A stretch of DNA of 64,000 bases from the NCBI GenBank assembly GCA_030587365.1, contig JAUQZE010000018.1, positions 200,094-264,093 on the forward strand. The letters run 5' to 3'. The notes under the pieces are model-generated. The model had not been told where the DNA came from. It did no database searches and was given only the letters and a program-made list of their open reading frames with translations. The stretch is from Candidatus Freyarchaeota archaeon (GTDB lineage: Archaea > Asgardarchaeota > Jordiarchaeia > Jordiarchaeales > Jordiarchaeaceae). Shown here one piece after another: positions 9,073 to 18,344 of the stretch. The translations under genes were made by a program, and so were the position numbers. Position 1 is the first letter of the stretch, and each line of letters opens with the position of its first letter.

Positions 9073-10017
9073 TTGGCGAGAGAGACGCAGAGTGAATCGG
9101 ATAGCGTTCCGAAGATTAAAGATGTGATTTCTATTAGAGATTTTTCCCGAGATCAGATTGAGAAATTGCTTAATTTAGCGGATAAAATGGGGCAGGTATT
9201 CCACTCTGGCTCGGATGTTTTACGTGGTAAAATTCTTGCTACTTTATTTATGGAGCCTAGCACTAGAACCCGTTTATCTTTTACTACCGCAATGTATAAG
9301 CTGGGAGGGCAAGTTATTGGTTTCGATAGCCCAGAAATGTCTTCAGTTGCAAAGGGCGAAAACCTGAGTGATACACTTCGCGCTGTTGAAAATTACTGCG
9401 ATGTAATAGTCCTGAGACATCACTTGGAAGGCGCGGCTCGTCTAGCAGCTGATTACACACGCGTTCCTATTATTAATGCAGGTTCAGGCGCAGAGGAGCA
9501 TCCAACCCAAGCACTATTAGACCTTTACACAATCAAAAAGGAGTTGGGTAGAATTGATGGTTTAAAAATTGCACTGCTGGGAGATCTGAAGTACGGTAGA
9601 ACCGTACATTCCCTGAGCTATGCATTAGCACTATTTGACACCTCTTTAGTTTTTGTTTCTCCCGAAACTTTGAGAATGCGCCGTGAAGTTACCCTTGACC
9701 TAAAAAACATGGGAGCAAAAGTTGAAGAATTCAAGGATTTGCAAAAAGTTATTTCCGACATTGATGTTCTGTACGTTACACGAATACAGCGTGAGAGGTT
9801 TCCGGACCCAACCGAATACGAGAAACTCAAGGGAAGCTATCAAGTCAATCTTGAGATTCTGAAAAACGCCAAGCCGACCCTTATAATAATGCACCCCTTG
9901 CCCCGGATAGATGAAATTGTACCAGAGGTAGACGAAACTCCGCATGCAAAATACTTCAAACAACCTTACTACGGTGTACTTGTAAGAATGGCAATACTCA
10001 AATCTCTTCTAACATGA
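9073..10017 (+). CDS. pyrB: Aspartate carbamoyltransferase catalytic chain
   Basis: 314 aa, start TTG. Carbamoyl-phosphate loop PSTRTR (62-67), HPTQ (143-146) and HPLPR (274-278) are the diagnostic ATCase motifs. The enzyme condenses carbamoyl phosphate with aspartate, the first committed step of pyrimidine synthesis. The N-terminal 20 residues are a charged extension before the conserved DVISIRDFSRDQIEKLL. The regulatory subunit PyrI, often adjacent in archaea, is not next to it here. No operon partner: Lhr follows convergently. Confidence 0.95.
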   Translation: MARETQSESDSVPKIKDVISIRDFSRDQIEKLLNLADKMGQVFHSGSDVLRGKILATLFMEPSTRTRLSFTTAMYKLGGQVIGFDSPEMSSVAKGENLSDTLRAVENYCDVIVLRHHLEGAARLAADYTRVPIINAGSGAEEHPTQALLDLYTIKKELGRIDGLKIALLGDLKYGRTVHSLSYALALFDTSLVFVSPETLRMRREVTLDLKNMGAKVEEFKDLQKVISDIDVLYVTRIQRERFPDPTEYEKLKGSYQVNLEILKNAKPTLIIMHPLPRIDEIVPEVDETPHAKYFKQPYYGVLVRMAILKSLLT

Positions 10018-10088
10018 TTCACTAAGCCTCTACTATCTATTTCCAGAAACTTCTAATTCATTTACTTCTCCCAATTATTCTGTCTAGA

Positions 10089-12926
10089 TTAGGCCTTTTT
10101 GTTCCAAAACTCTCTCGTTCTGATAAATTCTTTCTCCGCATCAAGAATTGCCTTGTACAGATCCCTTTCCGTTTTTAGCTCTTTAGAAAGAATACGGTTA
10201 GCTGTCGTTGGGCCTATCCCTCTCCCCGCGAGGCAAATTATAGCTCGCTTTCCGTAATCGATTACTAAATTAGCGGTTTTGATACCTCTCTTCAATATTT
10301 TTTCTTCTTCCTTTGAAAGTTCCTCCCCCCTCTTTCTAATTTTTAGTATTCTACTAAATTCCGAGTTTTCTGAAGATACTACTGCTAATAAGCGTGATTT
10401 GCATTTTGGACATTGTGGTTGTTCAGGCAGAGTTTCCACAGTTCTCACCGTCTCCCACCCCTCACACGACGCCCACGCACACACAAGCTTAACTCTTCTG
10501 TTTAGCAAACGTTCCTTCACCGTATTTAGTAGCTCAGAGATGGGAATTTCGGGGGAAACAACTTCTCTGGCCTCCCACTGTATGGCCATTTCGGTGAGTG
10601 GGCTGGGTCTCTCTCTTTTGAGGAAGCTGACTTGAATTCTTCCGTCTTTTATTGATTTTAGAACTTTTTCTGTCTCCTTAACATCGAGTTTTTCTGTGAG
10701 CAATTCCCTTATGGTTTCATCTTCTATAGGTGTATTGCTAAATATCATTGCAAGTTTTCTGGGACTAATTTGATAGCCTTCTCTATTCTTTTCAATGGCT
10801 CCGAACCTCTTTGCAACATATGTAAGTCGCCACTGGTACAAATTGGATCTTTTAAGAGTTATTTTCAAAATATGATAAATGAGTTGTGGATCTAGTTCTC
10901 CTAAAACACTGGTAACTATTTCTGGATCTATACTCTTAGGTATTTGAAAAAGTATGTAGTATGGAGTACTTCTCATACCAATGGAAGATCCTATACTTGT
11001 TGTTAGAAGATCCGAGACTACCCGCCCTAAAGTTTCATTAACATTACTCCCAAAACACGCATGTATAACGACGAAGTCCCCCGCGCTTTCTATTAGGATT
11101 CTATCATGTGTTGGTATCCCCCCTACAACTTCCAATTGTTCCTTAATTTTTCCTGCCACCATCTTTTTGGCTTCTTCACTTATTGGATATCCTTCAAAAG
11201 GATCGGATTCGTTATGATTAAGCCAGTTAACTATACCCTCTCTAAGCTCTCCTACCTTTTGGGCAACCTCAAAGGGAACAGGTATAAGTTCGCCTACCCA
11301 AGAAGGCACCGCACCTAGTATACTGCTAACCCTCTCTACATTTATTCTGTCCTCCTCGATACTCGCTATTTTCCATGGTTGCCCATGAATGATGAATTTT
11401 AGTCCTTTTTCCGCTTTTGTAGAAACGAACTCCTCGTCTAATGTTCCAATGTTCCTTCCTGCTATTATATCAAATATTTTATAATGTTTAACATCAGGAA
11501 TCATGGAGAGATTTTCATAATAGTACTTCCATGTTTTGACTCTTCTACTTAGCTTATCTCCCTCCAGCCTAATGAGCCATAGTTCTTTCATCAAATTTGC
11601 TACGTCATAAATGATTTCGTAATCAATGTTTCGATAGAGCCAAGATCTTCTGAAAATATTTTGTAGTTCTTGAATAGTTGTATCCCCCCTATCCAGAAGT
11701 ACTCCGGCAATCTGGTGAGCCAGCACATCAAGCGCCATATTATGCATAGTTACACTTTCCAAATTGTGGTTAATAGCATCTCTGGCGATAACAGCCGATT
11801 CGCATATGTCGTCTAAGCCCGCTGAAAGTATTGTTCCCCGCGCGGTTAGGCCTATTCTGTGTCCGCTTCTACCAACTCTTTGAACTAAACGTGTTACCTG
11901 TCTGGGTGACAGGTATTGTATAACGTAGTCGATCGTTCCCACATCTATACCTAACTCAAGAGAAGAAGTGCAAATAACGGCTTTGATCTCCTCTTTTTTA
12001 AATTCTTCCTCCGCCTGCATTCTCACCTCTTTGGAAAGCGAGCCATGATGTACATCAAAATTGAAACTTGGATTAAGAAGACTAAGTCTGGAACCGAGAA
12101 TCTCTGACATTTCACGAGTATTAACAAAAATTAGAACCGAGCCGTGTCTCTCTATTAATTCTTTTATTCTCCTTAATTTCGCTACAACCTCTTCTGGAAC
12201 CCTAAGTTTTTTAGACAACGCTGCATCTTCAGGAGTGGGAGGAACTGCTTCAACGTTTACCTGGAACCCTCTCCTCTCATTTGCAAAAATAATATTGACT
12301 TCTTCGTTCACACCTCCTAAAAATTTTGCAACTTCCTGAACACTGCCTATCGTAGCGGAAAGTCCTATTCTCTGGAAATTCTGATTTGTGATTTCGCGAA
12401 GTCTTTCAATTGCCAATGAGAGTTGAGCTCCCCTCTCATCTGTTACAAGTTCATGAATCTCATCTACAACAACAAAATGCAAGCACTTTAGATGTTTACC
12501 CATCTTTTTCGCGGGCAATATAGCTTGAAGAGTTTCAGGTGTTGTTATCAACAGTGAGGGTGGATCCCGAAGCTGCTTCATACGCTCATAACTGGTTGTG
12601 TCTCCATGTCTAACGGATATTCTGATACCGAGTTCTTGGGCAATTTCTTCCATGCGTTTCAAAATGTCACGGTTCAAAGCTCGAAGAGGCGTAATATATA
12701 ACCCGAAAATGCCTCTTTCCTTAGACTGTAACTCTAATAACTTTTGGAAGATAGGGAAAAACACCGCTTCTGTTTTACCGCTTCCTGTTGGGGCGACTAA
12801 TAAAATATTTTCCCCTTTAAGAATTCGGGGGATTGCCTGAGCCTGAGGGGGGGTCGCCTCTAAATAACCCTTTTTCTGGATTACATTCTTAACTTCACTA
12901 GAAAGTAAATCGAACTCGTTCGCCAA
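10089..12926 (-). CDS. lhr: Lhr-family large DEAD/DEAH helicase
   Basis: 945 aa, start TTG with AGAGGT upstream. Walker A APTGSGKT (45-52), DEIH box (155-158), motif VI QRVGRSGH (about 349-356) and the long Lhr winged-helix/beta-barrel region identify an archaeal Lhr, a 3'-5' translocase implicated in repair and recombination-linked fork remodelling. A four-cysteine zinc-binding element (CAWASC ... CPKC) near residue 820-850 precedes the C terminus. The metallophosphoesterase gene follows upstream on the same strand, a pairing often seen in archaea. Confidence 0.93.
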   Translation of the reverse strand: MANEFDLLSSEVKNVIQKKGYLEATPPQAQAIPRILKGENILLVAPTGSGKTEAVFFPIFQKLLELQSKERGIFGLYITPLRALNRDILKRMEEIAQELGIRISVRHGDTTSYERMKQLRDPPSLLITTPETLQAILPAKKMGKHLKCLHFVVVDEIHELVTDERGAQLSLAIERLREITNQNFQRIGLSATIGSVQEVAKFLGGVNEEVNIIFANERRGFQVNVEAVPPTPEDAALSKKLRVPEEVVAKLRRIKELIERHGSVLIFVNTREMSEILGSRLSLLNPSFNFDVHHGSLSKEVRMQAEEEFKKEEIKAVICTSSLELGIDVGTIDYVIQYLSPRQVTRLVQRVGRSGHRIGLTARGTILSAGLDDICESAVIARDAINHNLESVTMHNMALDVLAHQIAGVLLDRGDTTIQELQNIFRRSWLYRNIDYEIIYDVANLMKELWLIRLEGDKLSRRVKTWKYYYENLSMIPDVKHYKIFDIIAGRNIGTLDEEFVSTKAEKGLKFIIHGQPWKIASIEEDRINVERVSSILGAVPSWVGELIPVPFEVAQKVGELREGIVNWLNHNESDPFEGYPISEEAKKMVAGKIKEQLEVVGGIPTHDRILIESAGDFVVIHACFGSNVNETLGRVVSDLLTTSIGSSIGMRSTPYYILFQIPKSIDPEIVTSVLGELDPQLIYHILKITLKRSNLYQWRLTYVAKRFGAIEKNREGYQISPRKLAMIFSNTPIEDETIRELLTEKLDVKETEKVLKSIKDGRIQVSFLKRERPSPLTEMAIQWEAREVVSPEIPISELLNTVKERLLNRRVKLVCAWASCEGWETVRTVETLPEQPQCPKCKSRLLAVVSSENSEFSRILKIRKRGEELSKEEEKILKRGIKTANLVIDYGKRAIICLAGRGIGPTTANRILSKELKTERDLYKAILDAEKEFIRTREFWNKKA

Positions 12927-13053
12927 AAATCATACCTCTAAAAATCAGAGAAACAATCGCTTGGTGAGATTAATACTTTTTGACACCAAAACAATTCAGG
13001 TTATGTGTACTTATAATCAAGAATTTCGGATGTATTTTTGCTGATTAAAGTGC

Positions 13054-13905
13054 TCATTCCTTTTGTCCAACTAGGCTACTACAATTTTCCAAGCTTCCAA
13101 GATATGTCCCATCTAGCAATTTAACTTTGGCTGTGCCTTTTTCCACCATGTTTGATGACAATATGGGTCCAAGAAATTTTATGTCTGGACGGTTAAGTGC
13201 CACCCCTCCTAAAAGGGGATTGAATGCTGGAACTACAATGATTTTCGTATTTTCAATTTGAATAGACTCTTTTTTCAAATCTTCTATTGGGTTTGAAGTC
13301 TCTCGCAAGCCAAGGTGATTAGCGAATGAAGATGCGATTTTTTCCTTATCCCCTCTGAGCTCTATCCAAGCGGGTACAAACCACTTTCCTCCCATTCCAT
13401 CCCTCATCTCAATTACGGGATGATTATGCCCAATGATAATGTAGTCTGATTGAAGTAAATCGGGTTTAGGCCAAGCATGCCCGTGAACAAATCCGACCTT
13501 AATATCATCATTCTCGATCAGAAATCCCTTTGAAGAATGAACAAAGATATTATTTGGTAACAGCAAATCGAGATTAGTATCATGATTTCCTAAGGTTATT
13601 TGAACATCGACTTTTTCAGAAATATCCTCTAGAAGTCTTGTGACCCCCCGCCACTCCGAGTGAGAAACTCTGAAAATATTATGCTTAACATCTCCAATGA
13701 TAATGAGGCTATCCGCATTGGTTCGTTCAATTAGATCCAAAATCCTGTCCTTCATTTCCTCTGATTGGGACGGAATTACAACTCCTTTTTGTGCCAAAAG
13801 AAATTCGTAACCCAAGTGCAAATCCGCAATACATAAAATTTTTTTGTCCGAAAAATTAACAAGAAGTGCAGGCTCATCAACTATAGGAAAAACCGGCTGA
13901 ACCAA
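13054..13905 (-). CDS. Calcineurin-like metallophosphoesterase next to lhr
   Basis: 283 aa with the dinuclear metal site of the family: CIADLHLGYE (26-34), GDVKHN, GNHD and GHNHPV, in that order. Members of this archaeal/bacterial group sit beside Lhr or ATP-dependent ligase genes and are thought to act in nucleic-acid processing, but substrates are unknown. Start is TTG 13905; 127 bases separate it from lhr. Confidence 0.85.
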   Translation of the reverse strand: MVQPVFPIVDEPALLVNFSDKKILCIADLHLGYEFLLAQKGVVIPSQSEEMKDRILDLIERTNADSLIIIGDVKHNIFRVSHSEWRGVTRLLEDISEKVDVQITLGNHDTNLDLLLPNNIFVHSSKGFLIENDDIKVGFVHGHAWPKPDLLQSDYIIIGHNHPVIEMRDGMGGKWFVPAWIELRGDKEKIASSFANHLGLRETSNPIEDLKKESIQIENTKIIVVPAFNPLLGGVALNRPDIKFLGPILSSNMVEKGTAKVKLLDGTYLGSLENCSSLVGQKE

Positions 13906-14164
13906 TCCAGAACGCCTCTTTCAATGCAACAGAACCATTTATTACTACTAGGAAAGGTTCTAAATACCCATTTGCAACTATACATAAACCACTCTTAGTG
14001 AAAAACCTTTCTAAACAATAGTTAATTCCAAGCTCAACAATTCCATAAAAATATTGCAGAGGCAGGGGTTTAACAACTACGCTTAGAACTAATAAGGGCA
14101 ATGGGCACCCTTTATAAAGTATGTCAAAGATTAGTTAGAGATAGAATTTGCTAGGTGCTAATTT

Positions 14165-14566
14165 ATGGAAATAATTGAACAGATTTACGCCAACAAGTAC
14201 ATAAGTGGAGAGAATCTAGAAAAGCTAGCGACCAATTTCGGGGAACGCCTATGGAAGGCTTTAAGAACAATCACAGAGAAGCGAGTAACAAAACACATTT
14301 TTAAACCTAGCAATAAGCAGATTTGGACAGTTTCCGGTAAAAACAGGGACTATCTAATAATTTCTGATTTTTATTGTACATGCGACGATTTCTATCTAAA
14401 TGTAGTTATACGGAAAAAAATTAAAGTCTGCTATCACATTTTAGCTAAAAGACTTGCCGAAGCATTAGACCTATATACCAGTTACGCTCAAACAGATGAT
14501 AATTACGAAAAACTTATGCTGAAATTGAAGACAGTAGAAATAAAAAGCTCTAAAGAAAAAAAATAG
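14165..14566 (+). CDS. SWIM zinc-finger protein
   Basis: 133 aa. The motif CTCDDFY...CYHILA (C-x-C-x(n)-C-x-H) near residues 78-99 is a SWIM zinc finger, a DNA- or protein-binding module. Archaeal SWIM proteins are often near recombinase paralogues, and eukaryotic Sws1 partners with Rad51 paralogues. No RadA paralogue is in this window, so the partner is unknown. The protein is otherwise helical and basic. A 34-codon membrane-peptide gene follows 29 bases downstream. Confidence 0.8.
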   Translation: MEIIEQIYANKYISGENLEKLATNFGERLWKALRTITEKRVTKHIFKPSNKQIWTVSGKNRDYLIISDFYCTCDDFYLNVVIRKKIKVCYHILAKRLAEALDLYTSYAQTDDNYEKLMLKLKTVEIKSSKEKK

Positions 14567-14595
14567 AGAAAGAAAAAAATAATCCGGTGCGTATC

Positions 14596-14700
14596 ATGTC
14601 TATTGATATCACATTTGTACAATATCTAATAATAATACTGGGAATACTTACCCTAATTTTTATCATAGCCTACTCAATAATTGAAGCTGAAGAGAAATAA
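14596..14700 (+). CDS. 34-aa single-span membrane peptide
   Basis: ATG at 14596 to TAA at 14700. After a short polar start (MSIDITF) the peptide has about 20 consecutive hydrophobic residues (YLIIILGILTLIFIIAYSII) and ends in acidic EAEEK, giving an N-in or N-out single-pass helix with a charged tail. It lies between the SWIM gene and another small gene, all in one direction. No function is known; the clean amphipathy and codon structure argue for a real gene. Confidence 0.5.
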   Translation: MSIDITFVQYLIIILGILTLIFIIAYSIIEAEEK

Positions 14701-14818
14701 TCCTCTTAATAAAAATAAGCAACTCCTAAAAACTCCAGTTTACTCTCTTTAAAACCCATACAAGCATATACCAAAGATCTTTCTTTGCCATAAGAGCAAT
14801 AAAAAAAGAGGGAATAAA

Positions 14819-15040
14819 TTGGATGAAAAGGTAATAGGCAAAATATGGGATGCCTATAACAAAGCCGCCCCACATTTATGTGAACTTTTTTGGTTAAAAA
14901 ACGAGATAAGTTATCTAATTCCAAACACAAAAAACCTTGACACGTTTATTGATGCTTTAAACCAAAAAATACAGGAAGAAAAAACGATCTCCCGGAAAAC
15001 TGATTTAAAAATTTTTATTTTTTATCTAATCTCAAAATAG
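14819..15040 (+). CDS. Small hypothetical protein, 73 aa
   Basis: Start TTG at 14819, preceded by AGAGGG at good spacing. The sequence is helical and mixed-charge (IGKIWDAYNKAAPHLCELFWLKNEISYLI). I recognise no family. It follows the SWIM and 34-aa genes in the same direction. Coding status is moderately supported only. Confidence 0.4.
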   Translation: MDEKVIGKIWDAYNKAAPHLCELFWLKNEISYLIPNTKNLDTFIDALNQKIQEEKTISRKTDLKIFIFYLISK

Positions 15041-15487
15041 CCCTAATCCGTTAAAGCAACTCAAAACAAACTAATTTCAAGTTAAATACCCTTTATGCTA
15101 GATACACAATCTACCTAGATTAGGAGCCATTTTCAAGGCTGTAACTATAAACCTTTAAAAAATCTATTGCATATTCCACAAAATTCAAAAAGTCTCTTTT
15201 TAAATGTTCAATTGGAGCGAAGGTTACCTTTTTTTCCTCTCAGTCCTCCTCCTATACGGAGCCTTCGCTCCAACTGTTTCCAAACTTAAGTTATTTAGTC
15301 TTTCCTTTAATAGCCTACCTATTTTATAAATAAAAAATTATAACCTTCAAACATAACCTTTATTTTTCAAAAATTTTATTTACATAAAAATATTACCTTT
15401 ATTACCAGAAACATAAAATTTCCACCTATCGCATGAAAAATTTCAGAAAACCTAAAAAGTTTACAAAAATATAAAATTATAATAAGC
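15041..15487. other. AT-rich intergenic region with a strong inverted repeat
   Basis: 447 bp upstream of the PhoU/AbrB gene. It holds a perfect 12-bp inverted repeat (15212-15223 and 15262-15273) listed separately. The rest is strongly AT-rich and free of open frames; a promoter for the 15488 gene should lie near 15440-15480. Confidence 0.5.
15212..15273. repeat. 12-bp perfect inverted repeat (long hairpin)
   Basis: TTGGAGCGAAGG at 15212-15223 is matched exactly by CCTTCGCTCCAA at 15262-15273, enclosing a pyrimidine-rich 38-nt loop. The stem is GC-rich in an otherwise AT-rich spacer, so it stands out. It could be an RNA hairpin (small RNA or attenuator), a processing site or a protein-binding dyad. 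It lies 215 bases before the phosphate-regulator-like gene. Confidence 0.6.
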
Positions 15488-16564
15488 ATGGGACTAAAAC
15501 CGATAAAAACATACATCTTAATAACAAATTTTTCTCCCCCTGAGGTTATCCTTTTGTTAAAAAAACAAACCCGTAAATTGGTTCGTTGGGGGTCTAGTAA
15601 TACCCTAATAATCAGTCTCCCCCGAGAATGGACAAAAAGAAACCAGCTTACTTGTGATCAGGAAATCAGCGTCATGGAAAATCCTGACGGTTCACTTCTC
15701 TTACTCCCTCCTACTGTAGCATCCGAACAAAGTGTACTAAGCGCAAATATTGACAGCCAGAAATACCCCACAAAAGAGTTCTTAGACCAAATAATCCAAA
15801 CCAAATACCTCAGCGGGCACGATTTAATTAACATCTCCTCAAAACAAGCTTTCACTCAGAAACGATATCAAGAAATCACCCAAATTAGCCAAAACCTCCT
15901 AGGTTTCGAGATCATAAGCAAAACTCCTAACCAAATAACCCTCCAAGATGTTATGAGCATACAGCAAACAAACCTAACCCTACTCATACGCATGATAAGC
16001 AGAACCACCCTAGAACTTCTAGAAAATCTCATCCAAGCTTTACAGGAAAACAACATAACGCTAGCCGATGCCATCATCCAGAGCCGCGACAACATATACA
16101 AGTACCACATGCGAATCGTACGACAACTTCGAAAAGCTCTCCAATACCCTGCACTCCTCACACAAATGGAACTCACAGCCCAAGACACATTAGACTACAC
16201 AACCTATGTAACAACCATAAACGACATAGCCGAAAACATAGAAACCATGAGTCGCGCCGTACTTAAACAACCCCACCCCCCAAAAAACGAGCACCACCAA
16301 GCAACAATAGAACTACTCAAACAAACACTACAACTAATCCAACAAGCAACAGGCGCCTTCCTATTCCACAAAATACAAGACGCTGTCGACACCCTAAATA
16401 CCATAATCAAAATAAAAGAAAAGAAAAGGGAAACAGAAATCCAAATGGATAAAGAAACCAACATGCCAGGAATAGTCACCCTCCAAATAATACTCGACTC
16501 CATGGAAAAAATAGCAGAAGCAGCACGCCCCATAGCCCAAGCCGCACTAAGACAATCCCTATAA
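15488..16564 (+). CDS. AbrB/SpoVT-PhoU fusion regulator
   Basis: 358 aa at most. An AbrB/MazE-type swapped-hairpin DNA-binding domain (RKLVRWGSSNTLIISLPREW, about 27-46) is followed by PhoU-like three-helix repeats (LLIRMISRTTLELLENLIQAL; the C-terminal half). Archaeal proteins of this layout are annotated as phosphate uptake regulators. The ATG at 15488 gives a 25-residue N-terminal extension; a TTG about 24 codons in would give a more typical start. No pst genes are nearby. From about 15760 the + strand becomes very G-poor and C/A-rich, continuing into the ATPase gene. Confidence 0.8.
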   Translation: MGLKPIKTYILITNFSPPEVILLLKKQTRKLVRWGSSNTLIISLPREWTKRNQLTCDQEISVMENPDGSLLLLPPTVASEQSVLSANIDSQKYPTKEFLDQIIQTKYLSGHDLINISSKQAFTQKRYQEITQISQNLLGFEIISKTPNQITLQDVMSIQQTNLTLLIRMISRTTLELLENLIQALQENNITLADAIIQSRDNIYKYHMRIVRQLRKALQYPALLTQMELTAQDTLDYTTYVTTINDIAENIETMSRAVLKQPHPPKNEHHQATIELLKQTLQLIQQATGAFLFHKIQDAVDTLNTIIKIKEKKRETEIQMDKETNMPGIVTLQIILDSMEKIAEAARPIAQAALRQSL

Positions 16565-16730
16565 CCCTCAAAAAAATAAAAACACAAAACTTTAAAACCC
16601 AAAATAACTAATACCCAAACGAAATACCACCCCCCCAAACCCGCAAAAACTAAAATTATTAACACATAAAAATAACTTTGCTTAAAACTCCCAAGAAAGT
16701 TAAAAAATCAAAAAAAATGGATGGTTAAAA

Positions 16731-18131
16731 ATGTACACCCAAAGACGTTACAAAACCGTTCAAGAAGTGGCCGGCCCCCTGATAATAGTAGAAGGAGTAG
16801 AAGGCGTCTCATACAATGAAGTAGTAGACATCGTAACCCCCAGCGGAGAAAAACGAAGAGGAACCGTACTAGAAGTAGGACTCGGAAAAGCAATAATACA
16901 AGTATTTGAGGGTACTAGAGGATTGGATGCTGACCAAACAACAGTTAGATTCACCGGAGAACCCCTCAAAATACCCCTATCAACAGACATCCTAGGAAGA
17001 ATATTCGACGGCTCAGCACAACCAATGGACGGAGGCCCCCCCATAATACCCGAAACAGAACTCGACATAAACGGCGCCCCAATCAACCCCTACGCCCGAA
17101 CATACCCCCGAGAATTCATCCAAACAGGAATCAGCGCAATAGACGGAATGAACTCCCTAGTAAGAGGACAAAAACTACCACTATTCTCAGGAGCAGGACT
17201 CCCCCACAACAGAATAGCAGCACAAATAGCAAGACAAGCAAAAGTCCTAGGAAAAGAAGAAGAATTCGCAGTAGTATTCACCGCCATGGGAATAACCGAA
17301 GAAGAAGCCCGATACTTCAGACAAGACTTCGAAAAAACAGGCGCCCTAGAAAACGTAGTAATGTTCCTAAACCTAGCAGACGACCCCGCAATCGAACGAA
17401 TAATCACCCCCCGATGCGCACTAACAGCCGCAGAATACCTAGCATACGAACTAGACCTACACCTACTAGTAATACTCACAGACATGACAAACTACGCAGA
17501 ATCACTCCGAGAAATATCAGCAGCCCGAGAAGAAGTACCCGGAAGAAGAGGATACCCCGGATACCTATACACCGACCTAGCAACAATATACGAAAGAGCA
17601 GGAAGAATACACGGAAGAAAAGGAACCATCACACAAATGCCCGTACTCTCCATGCCCAACTACGACATCACACACCCCATTAGCGATTTAACTGGCTATA
17701 TTACTGAGGGGCAACTTATAGTTGATCAAGCACTGCATAGAAAAGGAATTTATCCTCCGATTGATCCTAGGCCTTCTCTCAGCAGGTTGATGAAGGAGGG
17801 TATTGGTAAGGAGCACACCAGGTTTGATCACCGTGAGGTTAGTGACCAGTTGTATTATGGTTATAGTGAGGGGTGTGATTTGCGTTCTCTGGTTGCTGTG
17901 GTTGGTGAGGAGGCTTTGTTGCCTCGTGATAGGAAGTTTTTGGAGTTTGCTGATCGTTTTGAAAGGGAGTTTGTTAATCAGGGTGAGTATGAGGAACGCA
18001 GCGTCGAGCAGACTCTTGACCTTGCCTGGGACTTGTTGAGTATGTTTCCTGAGGGTGAGCTTAAGCGTGTTGACCCTGAAACGGTTAACTGGGCTCGAAA
18101 GAATAAAAAGTATACATTCGCCGCCGAGTAA
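16731..18131 (+). CDS. atpB: A-type ATP synthase subunit B
   Basis: 466 aa non-catalytic B subunit of the A1 head. It shows the family N terminus (TVQEVAGPLIIVEGVEGVSYNE), the degenerate P-loop region SGAGLPHN, and the conserved segment YPGYLYTDLATIYERAG. It forms the alternating hexamer with AtpA. The other A1Ao genes are absent from the window, although the operon is usually intact in archaea. Codon usage changes abruptly inside the gene near 17680: before it third positions are nearly all A or C, afterwards mostly G or T, although the protein is continuous and conserved. Confidence 0.95.
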   Translation: MYTQRRYKTVQEVAGPLIIVEGVEGVSYNEVVDIVTPSGEKRRGTVLEVGLGKAIIQVFEGTRGLDADQTTVRFTGEPLKIPLSTDILGRIFDGSAQPMDGGPPIIPETELDINGAPINPYARTYPREFIQTGISAIDGMNSLVRGQKLPLFSGAGLPHNRIAAQIARQAKVLGKEEEFAVVFTAMGITEEEARYFRQDFEKTGALENVVMFLNLADDPAIERIITPRCALTAAEYLAYELDLHLLVILTDMTNYAESLREISAAREEVPGRRGYPGYLYTDLATIYERAGRIHGRKGTITQMPVLSMPNYDITHPISDLTGYITEGQLIVDQALHRKGIYPPIDPRPSLSRLMKEGIGKEHTRFDHREVSDQLYYGYSEGCDLRSLVAVVGEEALLPRDRKFLEFADRFEREFVNQGEYEERSVEQTLDLAWDLLSMFPEGELKRVDPETVNWARKNKKYTFAAE

Positions 18132-18156
18132 TTTCCTCCACTTTTTATGCTCCTAT

Positions 18157-18200
18157 TTTCCTTAAAAAAAAGGAAAGTCTTTTGTCCTGTTTTTTGTTTG
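18157..18200 (+). terminator. Hairpin and T-tract after atpB
   Basis: TTTCCTT (18157-18163) and AAGGAAA (18170-18176) form a 7-bp stem with an A6 loop, followed by a T-rich run (18179-18200). This fits a transcription stop after atpB; archaeal termination depends mainly on the T-tract. Confidence 0.5.
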
Positions 18201-18270
18201 AAAACTGTTTTATTTCTTGCAAATTGAGCTTAGCTCTTTGATCTTATTCATGGAATAGATTTAAAGGAAT

Positions 18271-18312
18271 TTGAATGCCTTATTTTTATGATTGAATGCC
18301 TTATTTTTGTGA
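18271..18312. repeat. Tandem 21-bp direct repeat
   Basis: Two adjacent copies, TTGAATGCCTTATTTTTATGA at 18271-18291 and the same unit with one A-to-G change at 18292-18312. They lie 33 bases before the likely start codon of the next gene, in its 5' untranslated or promoter region. It could be a simple duplication or a doubled operator. Confidence 0.6.
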
Positions 18313-18344
18313 CATTTTATGATTTCAGATGGTGGGAAAGTAAT

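Noticed and set aside
13877..14101. 74-codon minus-strand frame before the phosphoesterase
   Set aside because: Overlaps the phosphoesterase start and has no coding character beyond hydrophobic residues.
16204..16665. 153-codon minus-strand frame opposite the PhoU gene
   Set aside because: Produced by the G-poor + strand, which removes stop codons from the complement; low-complexity product.
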